A stretch of 64,000 bases of DNA from Trichuris trichiura. Taxonomy: Eukaryota; Nematoda; Enoplea; Trichinellida; Trichuridae. The notes beneath the pieces are model-generated. The model was not told the origin of the DNA. It did not search any database and saw only the letters and a program-made list of their open reading frames with translations. Numbering within the stretch: position 1 is the first letter of the stretch; the number at the start of each line of letters is the position of its first letter. The stretch lies in contig JBAJFE010000026.1 of assembly GCA_037903355.1 (NCBI GenBank), forward strand, positions 7,440,001-7,504,000, in the 5' to 3' direction. Positions 12,896 to 23,378 of this stretch are shown here, in pieces. Position numbers and translations under genes: made by a program.

Positions 12896-13354
12896 ATGTC
12901 TCCCTTAATTGATCTGTCCATACTTACCGCTCCAATTTCAAAAGAAATAAAACTAGCACGAGCAAGGCAAACAACGGATGAACCGCGGGCAAAAAAGGGG
13001 ATATCTTTCCTTGCTCAATCGTCGAATCAACCTGCAAACACTTCGAACCATCCACTTATTGCGGTAAGCTTAGAAAATTACTTTTTTTTCCAATCGCGCA
13101 GCCGATTTCGAACAGCCTATGCTTGACAAAAAGTTCGACGCGCATTGGCTAAATGTGAATCTGTGATTAAGGAAGCATTGAGGTCCATTTCACAATAAAT
13201 AGAAAAGACGAAAAGGGTACATTGAAATGCCAAAGCTTTGGTATGTCGCTCAACCTCTTCACTGTGCGCGGAGACGAAAAATAAAACTATTGCTTCCGTT
13301 CAGTGTGCAATTTTAAACGTCGATTTTTTCAGGTAAAATTCGTAGCTTCAGAAA
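12896..13354 (+). CDS. Possible 5' exons of an unrecognised gene
   Basis: An ATG at 12896 opens 56 codons (12896-13063) that stop exactly at a consensus GTAAGC donor. A TTTTTTCAG acceptor at 13332 starts a 22-nt candidate microexon (13333-13354) in matching phase, again followed by GTAAGC. The peptide is polar, with no motif I recognise. Further exons were not found, so this may be a fragmentary call. It lies 460 bases past the EGF-ligand stop and could also be alternative 3' sequence of that locus. Confidence 0.35.
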
Positions 13355-14492
13355 GTAAGCATTCATACGGACAACCACTCCTTCATATTCTCAAGCGATT
13401 ATCAGGAAAAGTTTATTTCCATTATGGCTTAGCTTCGGATGCTTTACAGCTCAAATGTTATTTACTTTAAAGATGGGGAATTAGGCAGCAACTATTCCGG
13501 CTAGAAACATACGGAATAATAAGCATACAACTAAAGAAAACGCAACGCGCTGCTATTTCAGTGTTATCATAAAATCTTTGCTCTGCATTTTGACGCAAGC
13601 GGAAAATGGATCCTAGACGTTGCGTCTAAGAAATATCGCCCGGACAACGTTCTACGACTTAGCAACTATCGAAGTAATGCAAATTGTCACCAGTTCCACT
13701 TACAGATAAGAAGCAATGAAACGCTCACCTCCGTCAACACGGAGCAACTTCTCTTTCACTGAAATCTCTTCTTCAGCAGAAAATTTACGGCGACGCAGAA
13801 CAGCAGCCTCAGCGTTTGGAAAGTTAAGTTGCGAAAGCTAAAAACTGATCGTCGACCAGTGTTTGCGTGCAAAACTCGAGCTGGCCTTCTGCGCAAACGT
13901 AATCTCTAATGTGATAAATCGCCCTTAAAGTCACAGAAAACCTTTACATCTAATCCACCGACAAAAATGACCACTGAAATGAGACTAGCGTAAGCACAAT
14001 GTGGAAGAATTTCATTTGTCATAACTTCCTAGAAGACCCACTCTCAGTAAAACGAGTATAGAAATATAGTAAACAGGTATATATTAAACTCCAAATAATT
14101 TTGGAAGTATTAAAAAAATCCAGGTAGGCGCGGCTGGATCATGTTAATCGAAGATATCAATATGCTTCAGTTATTATCAATAGAAAAATACCGCGCAAGT
14201 ATTGAAAACATTTTGAGTACAGTGGGAGAACCTATCCGTTTTTTCATATAATCTCTTCATCCGTCCACTAAACGGGAATGCGTTTCTGTTTGGCGACTGC
14301 CTTCGCTAAACCCTTTTGTTACTAAAATCTTGCTGTTCACAGATTACATGGAACGATAGGTACATAACAAGAAACTAAATTGCACATACTATCGTGCTAC
14401 CACAACCAATTAGAGTATCATCAACTATCACAGTTCACATTTTGCACTACAGGATAATAACCGTTTAGTTTGAGAACGTTAAAAAAACGATA

Positions 14493-14558
14493 CTTTCAGG
14501 AAGCACCTGTCCCCGTTGTCAGCGCGAACATATGGCGGGAGCAGGTGCTTCTTGAAAG
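14493..14558. ncRNA. Imperfect hairpin, pre-miRNA-like
   Basis: The arm CTTTCAGGAAGCACCTG pairs with CAGGTGCTTCTTGAAAG with one wobble or mismatch, and pairing continues into CCCCG/CGGGAG. This gives about 22 paired positions around a terminal loop of about 20 nt. The size and shape suit a microRNA precursor. I do not recognise either arm as a known family, and there is no expression evidence, so this is structural only. Confidence 0.3.
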
Positions 14559-14857
14559 CTTCGGATTTTCTCTATGCCAAAATAAACTGTTACTCTCCAG
14601 TACTGCAAAAGATGAGATGCAAGAACACCGTTACAACAACCTATATTTTTACATCTATCACAGTTTATATATTAATTGCATTTTGAGTAGGGTTTACGCT
14701 GAACATCTGCAGAGTTGTTTTTAGGATTTTGCATCGCGGTACACCTTCCACACTGTTCAATCCATTTTCAATTTCATAAAGAGAGAACCTGCAGGAAGGT
14801 TAAGTTTCCAAACATCCAAGTATGCTTTCTTTCTTCATCCATTTACCCCAAGTAGCT

Positions 14858-15055
14858 TCAATCCAAGCGTCTGTCAACGAGTTTATTCATCTCAAAACTA
14901 TTTAACGTGTTCACGTATGGTGTCACTTTTTTCGGCGCGAAGTCCGGTTTATCGGTCGTCTTAAATAGTGTAATCATTTTTTGATTTCCAGCTGGTAATC
15001 CTTCCCTTTCAGTGAAAGACAAATTGCCGCCTACGTAAACACGTTTTTTGAACAA
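14858..15055 (-). CDS. Weak hypothetical ORF
   Basis: A 65-codon frame starting with ATG, with a balanced composition (Lys, Thr, Asn, Phe) and no low-complexity run. No acceptor or donor chain was found around it and I recognise no family. It could be an exon of an unseen gene or chance. Confidence 0.18.
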   Translation of the reverse strand: MFKKRVYVGGNLSFTEREGLPAGNQKMITLFKTTDKPDFAPKKVTPYVNTLNSFEMNKLVDRRLD

Positions 15056-16659
15056 AAAACAGGTTTTATCTGCTATTACGTCAGCCTGTTTTATAATACT
15101 TGCATCAACAATTCTTTTTTTGGTAACATTCCCGGAGTATTACTAAAATGATATCCCAAAGGCATTTTTCACATTGTATGTTTATTTAAGGAACAACCGA
15201 TTGCAACAGCAAAGTGTTCAATAAAAGAATTACACCAGAGCGAGCAGTATGACGTGACTGCCAAATTACATTGCCTTACTCGTTCCGCTGAAGATGCCAA
15301 CAGAAATATCCTGAAAGCTAAGGGTATACTCTTTTGCTACTTTCCAATGGCCATCTTGTTGTCACAACCGATTCTTTCGTAAACAAACCTATACATCCGT
15401 TAAGAAAAGTTGCGTTTTAAAAACAAACCCAAAGGCAGTTAAGGTGCTTGAAATTTCAAGCCGATCCAAAAACGTGACACGTAGGATATTTATCAAACGT
15501 TTTGGTAAATTGCTCGTTCCTGCTAGTAGTGCACTATGTCTGGCCTGCCTCTTACAAATTCGAACAGATTGAACAATAGTTCGGCACTTCTTCATGCCGT
15601 ATAATTAACACAACGAATTAATGGCAAAATCAGCTCATCAATGACCAATGAAAGTGACATTCTCGATCAGCTGAAGCATTTTTCTTGACGAGAGACTGAA
15701 GTCATTTATAAGCCGAGCCGACAGTACAGGACTACTTAAATGGTTTTAAATTAGGACATGGGAAAGCACGTATAGCCTAACGCTATTTCTATTAAGACTG
15801 ATGCTTATAATTTTAAATTACACATTTTTCGGTTACGTGCGGTCACGTTCAACGGTTCAAACCAGTATTTCTCAACGCTTAGATCCGGTTTCAGCCCTTC
15901 TTCAAAGCTTTGATCCAATCTTCCCAGGTTTCTCTTCTTCTCTATAATTTCTCTTCGTCACGGTCACCTATGCGTTCATTTTTCTTCGAAACCCCACAAG
16001 AAAAGACGTACACTACTGCACGCAAGACAGTTCAGTCATAGTGTTAGCTTGAAATAGTAAAGGAATAACAGCCAAATAGAATCACTTTACGCTAAAAAAA
16101 CAGAAACCAGAACAGTCATATTCTCGTGATATCCCTTTTTCGCTCCCATGAGTTGCGTTCTCGAGTTTATGACAAGCAACGCATATATTGTTCAGAAGAA
16201 AAACCCTCCATAAGTAGTAGGCATATCGTTCATGCAATAGAGCAGGAAGGTAGGAGTCACGCGTGTCCATGGCCAATACAAACTGCTTGCAACGTCATTT
16301 CCCTACACGATTATTGCATTCAAACCCACTAATTTTGCCCTCACTTCCCTTCGTTCGGTTCTCCCCTCCTGCAAACCTCCAACAGCTCCTTCGACCGTCT
16401 ACCCCCTTTGATAATCGCTAGGTTGGACTATTAAACTGAATAGCTTGCCGACGGAAGGTAGAAAGCAAATCATTAAAAACAAAACCAGTTAGAGTTTGGC
16501 ATATCTTAGTTGAAAACAGATAAAGACGCTGATCAAATCATCGGGAACAAATACCAAAGCAAACAATCTTAAGGTGACTTGATCTGCACAGTAAGAAATG
16601 GTAACTGGAAGACATCAAAGAAAACTGCTTATAATAGAAGTGTAACACTACGACAAACA

Positions 16660-18070
16660 GTTAACTTTAAAAACTCTTCGCACCTTTCGACTAACTACGA
16701 CTGGAATCACGTAGTTCTAATGAGAAAAAAATACTAGCCCATCGAACAAAGATTTATACTAATAGTAAACGGGCGGAAATACCTTAACTATTCGCACTTC
16801 TGACCAACTACGCTTAAAGCACGTTATGTTAAAAAGAAAAGGCCTTTTTAAGCCCCTTTGCCACCTAAGAACAACTTTCCGAGTGTTGGACCAACTAAAA
16901 AAATATGGCCTTTTCGCTTATGAACAACTCTGCTGATGTGCGTTGCCTAAACCGATACAGTCTGAGCGTTTTTCAACTGCTAAATTACAAATATTACATT
17001 GTGAATTTAACAAGGAGAGCTTTTGGATTGCTCCTGATACGCCATCAACGCTTAAAGGATACGCTGATGGCGTGTTAAGAGCGATCTGTAAGCTCCGCTG
17101 TATTAAGAAACCTTTCTTCGCAATGTCACAGCCTGCTGTAAATGCACAAAAATATTATAGAAATTCGTTCATAGCCTTGTCGCACACTAACTAATACAAT
17201 GCAAAATAGGTTCTCCTAACAAGAGACCAACTATTCGCACTTTTAACTAAACACGCTGAAACATCCTGTTTTAATACTAACTACTTTAAGCAAGCCTTAT
17301 AAAGAAACATTCTTACCGTTCAAACTTTTCGGTCCTTTGAGCAACTGTTGAACAAACGATAAAAAGCGCTCTCTGATGTTAAGTAGATTCTTTTTACAGT
17401 TTCGCCAAATGCAATAAGGATTATCTTCTTCTGATAAGAGACCAACGTTTTCCAGCGAGGGACAACTACTCTGAAAAGTACGTTCTCTTAGTGACAAACA
17501 AATGGTTAGCAGCTATCAAATACAGTCTGCATTGTCTTCCGCCTATAAAAGCCAAATTGTTCGCGCTCCTGATCAGCTAAAGCACCTTCTCTTAAAAAGG
17601 AACAAGATTTTTACGCTTTTCTCTAACCCTACTGAGAGCCATTTTCTGCTAATGAGAAAAGTTCTTCTTAACTTTTTATAAAGTACGGAAAAAACATCAA
17701 TATGAATAAGAAACAAATCATACGCACTTCGTACATCTGCCACAACATTACGAAAGGGTTTATTTTAATAGGAAATAAACTTTCCAGCACCTTTAAGCTA
17801 TGGCTAACTACTAATGCGATCAAAACTATTTTCCTCTAATGTGGAACAAACCATTCGCATTTTCCTGCAATTATGCTAAAATTACGGGTTGTTAATAAAA
17901 ACAATCTTTTACACATTTGAACGACTACGTCAGAGAAACATTCACAACTACTACCTTCTACAGACTCATTTTTGCTTAAAACTAAAGGAATTATTTCTTT
18001 CTTGCCATTGGTGACGAAAACTACCATTTGGCGTTAATAATTCCTAGATCATTAGTGCGAAACCCATTCT
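16660..18070. repeat. Degenerate tandem array, period roughly 90-140 bases
   Basis: A recurring motif of the form TTCGCACTTxTGAxCAACTACGCTxAAxCACGTT appears with drift near 16676, 16790, 16912, 17032, 17229, 17320, 17564, 17726, 17850 and 18055. The spacing is uneven (about 90-160). Several copies are preceded by GAGACCAAC or GAACAAACC. One copy forms a small stem at 17039-17073 (ACGCCATCAACG against CGCTGATGGCGT). It looks like an old satellite-type array that has decayed. Edges and period are approximate. Confidence 0.45.
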
Positions 18071-18581
18071 GCGTTACTTACGAATGAAACTATGATCAAT
18101 TTCGTAAGCCTGCTTCGGCACTTGAGCGACACTACTTGTTAAGGTCTAAAACATAATTCTGACAAAATGTTGATAAAACGAAACCAACCATAAAGCTAAA
18201 ATATAATCTATTACAATACTCGCCCCTGATACCTAACGTGACAAGCCGAATGAGCTTATGAAAGCGCCAAAAAACGACAATTACTGCATAATCAATTGTT
18301 TAACGTGCTCACTTCTATTCATGCCAAAATTTCAACTGAGTTTTTGTGCTCTTTTACGAGGTGGCAACGCGTGCCATCTTTCATTCATTTTCGCATGGCG
18401 TAATTGTTCAGCGAAGCTTCCGAACTAAAGCCCCTTCCATCGTAACAGAATTATTACCGTTCATTCCATTTGTTATCAAAAAACAGGCTGTGGCAAATAC
18501 GTTAATGCCATTAAAGTAATGAAGTACCAACAGCGCGATAGTAAACTTTACAAAACAGGATTACGGCTGCAGTAAAAAAAA

Positions 18582-20210
18582 TTAATTGTCTTTACGGTCT
18601 TTTTTCCTTCTGCTGCTTGACTTAACTGGGCTAAACTGGACCTGCAAAAAATGGATACCGAGCAGCGCTAATGCAACAGAAATTACTGTACTTGAATGAC
18701 TCCGCAACCAATTGCAAAAGCTACGGACAATGTTGCTGCCACAATTCCAAAAACAATTTTTTCCCACAAGGGATATGCAGTTGGAGAGACGCTGCTACTT
18801 GAACCTTGACGCTCTCGACTATATTCCTCTCTGTATGCTTCCCACAAGGCCATTCGTTCCTGCTGGGCGCGCACCTCTACGATACACTAAGCTATTGAGG
18901 TGGATGAAATTGGAAAATTTGTACCATCTTCTGGCAATGGCATATAGATATTGATTATGGATGAGACAAACTGAACCAAATTTGGGCACTGACTTCTTAA
19001 GAAAACCTGCAAACGATTATCCGGTAGAGGGATGTAAATAAGTGGAGCCAAGCAACCAAAGACAAAAGCATCCACCGAGCTGGGCCTGTAAAGCGTCTAA
19101 CGTAAACAAATTGCTTGTGAAAAATATACTGGCACACTTACCTACTACCGAAAAAATATTTATCATCTGCCAGTCTTTTCGACAAAAGTTTCAAACCATA
19201 TTTAGCAAAATCAATAGCCTGCAAAACTGCTGCTGAAAAAAGGTACCTTAACAAAAACGCAAATGTGCCTTATCCTCCAACTGGGATACGTCTGCATGGT
19301 AACCATACCGCTGCAAGAGAAACCTTTGCGCACGTTTACGCATCTTGCCAACGAAGTAGTACGCGTATGCGATACCCAATTTTTCACAGTACCACCGATC
19401 TATTATTGCATTGAGGTTGTACTTGTTCAACCAAATAGTATAAAGCTGTAAGCAAAGGGTTACGAAGTGACAACCAATTTTTGAAACGACGAAGACGCAA
19501 AAAACCACTTTGGCAATTCTGTTAATAATAATAAGCATGCGCAAGGCGTTACTATTTGCGCAATTTTTAAATGCAGCCAACATGAATAGACCCAATTTAA
19601 AAACTGGCATTCCTACAAAACTTAATAAGATGCTAAAAAAGGAAAGCTAAGTTTCTCTTTTATTACGCGATAGAAAGTGAAGAGAAAAAAATATTTTGAA
19701 GTTATATGATTATTATTGTTGTAATTAGGCATGCAACTAGGTCGAATCAGAGCAACGTAAAAATTACAAAGCACTCACGTAGGCAGGATATATGTGCATG
19801 GAAGTTAACGCTCTGAGCGCTTCCATTTCAGGAGTGAACTCATCCATGTCACCATCCAGCACGGAACCCTAAGAAAATTAGAGTTCAAATTTAAGCGTAA
19901 AAAATAGAACTGCGAACCCCTTGTTGACTCTGAAGAAGATAAACAAACTCGCGGAAGTCATAGTAAGTTCGACCGGAACTGACACCACGGATCTCGGGGT
20001 AGTTACCTTTGGATGTGGACCAGGGCGAGACGGACGGTTCTATTCTCACCGGCGCCTCGCAAAATTTCGCGCATGCCTGTGGAACAACAGCTAAAGTCAA
20101 CGTTTGAAAGAATAAACATCATATACAATCACCATATACTGAAGGCATTTTGCGTCAATTGAAGGAAGAAGAAATTCGGACGGCCAAACTTGGAGGCTCA
20201 GCTGCGACAT
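18582..20210 (-). CDS. MTX1: Metaxin (mitochondrial outer-membrane import/assembly protein)
   Basis: Complete eight-exon gene read on the minus strand: 20210-20133, 20076-19918, 19868-19779, 19445-19269, 19218-19142, 19085-18925, 18876-18692, 18641-18582. All phases agree and sum to 987 nt (328 residues; metaxins are about 300-330). The N-terminal part has the metaxin thioredoxin-like fold landmarks ([11 protein letters not shown], then a SPW motif). The middle has TIWLNKYN and DRWY. The GST-C-like part has [17 protein letters not shown] and LAPL...[11 protein letters not shown], a strong match to metaxin. A single C-terminal membrane anchor lies around residues 287-308, followed by a basic tail. 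Family role: with SAM50 it helps insert beta-barrel proteins in the mitochondrial outer membrane. Which paralogue (1 or 3) is not resolved. The intron 19268-19219 appears to be GC-AG. An in-frame stop precedes the chosen ATG. Confidence 0.94.
19219..19268 (-). other. Probable GC-AG intron in metaxin
   Basis: Exon 4 reads GAG GAT AAG and is followed by GCACAT; the acceptor TTTTGCAG precedes GCT ATT GAT. Removing these 50 nt gives [15 protein letters not shown], which lines up with other metaxins without a gap. No GT donor nearby keeps both frame and alignment length. GC-AG introns are a known minor class. Confidence 0.7.
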
Positions 20211-23200
20211 ATCCCTTTAAAAAGAAATTAAAAAATTACAAACTAAACAAAACAATCTTTGTGTATTCAAAAATGTTACTTCAACAATACCTTGACGTAG
20301 ACGAAAATTGTACGTACAAGTTGCATGATACTTTTGTCAACTGAGCATTTCGAAAGCGGGATTGTTATGCAAAATATTAAGACAAAAGTGGGAGAGACAG
20401 AACTTAACCATACAAAAAAAGCAACTGGAAAAGCCTGCCTTTCCCTGAGCAACGGTATATCGACCCCGCGTGAGAACTAGCCACTTTGGTGTACGAAAGG
20501 GTTTACTGGAGCCAAGTGGAAACGCAGAGTCAGCCATGGGCAAGCTACACAAATTCAAGGAGAAAATAAATTGGGCTTCGTTGTCAATGATAACTTTGCT
20601 CCTTTAAATTTTACATATTGTGAGCAAACTCAGCCTGCAGACCTAAGCCGTTAAACAAACAATCCCTTTTAAAGAAAGAATAAAAATTAAGAGTAACCCA
20701 CGAAACCCTTATTCCCTTTAACGGTCTCTCATGAAAGACTAGGCTATTTGACGAATCAACTACATTATCTGAGAGAACTTAATTATCATAAAGGAAAAAA
20801 TTTGCTGCTAAATATAGTTACAACAATTGCCATATTTATGTATGGGCTTTCAAAGTGAGCGAACTTAACATGTCAGTCACAATGGAAAAAGTTATTTTCA
20901 TAAAGTGTATTCAGGTACGTTAAATTTTGCTAACAAGCCACAAAAATGTTTACCTAAAAAAGCCACCGGAATAGGCCAGTGTTGAAGGTAACGCTTGTAT
21001 GTAACAGCCTTTTCCGATGCTACTAGCAAATGGTGCCAATTTTGATGGCAATAACAATCCCCGCTGTTATATCTGCACAATAAATTTTAACGAACCATCA
21101 TGAAAACGTACGTTGGCTAAAGGCCCTTCTCTGCGAATGCAGTAGAAAAGAATTTTACGGTTTTAAGCAAATGATAACGTTTCCCTAATGCTGTCCATTC
21201 CTAAACAACATTAAACCTTCTAAAGGCTGTTCGAGAGGCGACGACAAAAGCTCAGTTCAGAAGCTTTAAATTGAGCAATATTCCAAAAATTAAGAAACTT
21301 CTCATCTTACGTGCTACTCAATAGTAACCTTAGTCTTAACATTGCAAAGAATGTCAACGTCTAAATAAGCAATGTGCCAACATAGGCACAAAGGAATCTC
21401 CTGCATGAAGAAAACAGGTTAAGAAGAGTGGGCATTGATATTATAACAAAAATTTAAATAACAAGAAAATCTTCGCAATGGCTAAAATATCAAACGTCTT
21501 AATTAAAAGACGTTTTTTTAATTCCGCTAAAGTAAGGCAACAAGTTCAAGCTCGAAAATAGCACATTAACAGTTTCGCTACCTTTTCCTTACACTTCTAA
21601 AATGATTAGCTGTTCGTCACTGATCATACGTTGGCACCAACTGAGACACTTCGTGGCAGATATTTCAGCTTTATAAAGTAATAAATACGACTATAAAATC
21701 TACTGTAAAAGGTGCAGCTTTAGATCAATACTCAGGTTCTAGATAACGTTAGACCCTATTCGCAAAGATTACAATATTATCATCACGCCAATATCATGCC
21801 GAACTTAGCTACTACGCAGAAGTGTACGACATATGGTTAGGTTTTACTGAGCCATTAGTTGACTACATCTTCAATAGATCTTTTGCCCACAGTGTTCTTT
21901 CTGCGCATTTGCTCATTCACGAACTTACAAAGTGATAGGGTCGCGTTCGCGCGACAGCAAAGCATCGTTGAGACGCGAAATCAAATGCAAAGCAAATAAT
22001 GAACGCTGCTACCACCCTCTGCACTTCGTCGTAATGCAGAGAATTGCCCACCGATTCGCATGCCGAAAAAGCATACAAAATCTGTCTTCTTAATGAAAAT
22101 GAAATTTTATAAACTAATGTCGAAAGAACTATGGGATACTTGCATTGTGAGGACACTGGCATTACAAATTGTGTAGTCAGTAGTTGGCCTGAGCAGGTGC
22201 TTTTCTGACCTTTTAGCCAAAAATATCAATGGCGCTAATATGACCTGCTAAAATAAGTCTCTATGCATTTATTAGGATCAATATTCCGAAAATGTAGCTT
22301 GGTTGCCAAAGTTGAGTCTGAATATTGATTACTTGCATGCTCAGCAGTAGCGTAGTTGTCCTAATAGGCTTTTTAACCGTAAAAGGGCAGCCACTTTTCC
22401 TTACGTCTGTATCTCGATCATATGAAAATATCTTGACGGAAAGTTATGTTCACATCACGTGATCAGCGTTTGTAAAACGCTTACTGGCTCCTGTTAAAAC
22501 TGCGTTCACCATAGGGACTGCAATAAACGTTACAACGAATAGGTGGTTGCCCCTTCAAAGTGCAGCATGTTAACTAGTGAAGTTCTCTGCATGTTTTCCC
22601 ATAACTAGAAATAAGGAAGAGCTTAATAATAAATTCTCACACATCGCCGTCGGTTATACAAACAAGAAAAGCTCTTCTCTGCAGACTGCTGCAAGTAGAG
22701 GCAGTGCCACTGAATAAGCATCGTACTGTGCAGCGGTTAATCAATCATCGTCAAAAATATTTATCCCGTCTTTTCTCTATTCAACCTACGTTGAATGAAA
22801 CTTGCTGGTTTTTTGCAGCTTTGACATTTTAAAGAGAAGACGCGTTGCCGCCTTATAATATAAACGATTGCGGTATTCGTCATCTAATGACAATATAGAT
22901 GCTGAAGACAAAATACAGTGCGCCCCGAAAGCGTCGCCCACTTAAATATCTCCTAATCGTAAGATGGTTTACTTAAGTTCCAAAAACTTACTAGCACGTT
23001 ACAAAAAAAACAGTGTTGAATAAAAACTAACGAAAACTAGAAAAGCATTGTACAAAACTAAAAGTAAAGATCAGCTAAGGCCTATTCTTACTGTAGTTCA
23101 GGCCGGATCACCATAGTTTAAGTTACGAAAAAGGCGAATGATAAACTCGCATTTTTCTTTAACAGAAATATTTGAGCTTATTGAATTAATCGTACACGCA

Positions 23201-23378
23201 GACATGAAGCTTTGGGGAGGCACTGATGCGCGTGTAAATCATCATTTTGGGGAATCGAACCTGCAATCATTTAATGCCTGAAAGGGAAACAAGTCAACTG
23301 CTATTCTGTTTTGAAAATCGCAGAAGTTGCCACTTTCTGTAGCCTACTTGTTTTACTTTGTCAAGTGCATCGGCAATC
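20211..23378. other. Intergenic stretch, no supported gene
   Basis: Between the divergent metaxin (-) and NELF-A (+) genes I see only short open frames. A minus-strand 67-codon frame starting at 20537 begins with MADSAF and has a protein-like first half, but it shows no domain and no clear splice partner. A tRNA-like B box at 23251-23261 was checked and rejected. Confidence 0.5.

Larger units (their letters stand above)
13355..18581. other. Intergenic stretch with hairpin and tandem array
   Basis: No supported gene. It holds the imperfect hairpin at 14493-14558 and the degenerate tandem array at about 16660-18070, both listed separately. A minus-strand 65-codon frame at 14858-15055 has protein-like composition but no family match. 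Confidence 0.5.

Noticed and set aside
23217..23290. tRNA-like B box GGTTCGATTCC on the minus strand at 23261-23251
   Set aside because: The flanking bases do not form a T-stem, and no A box, anticodon arm or acceptor stem can be drawn around it.
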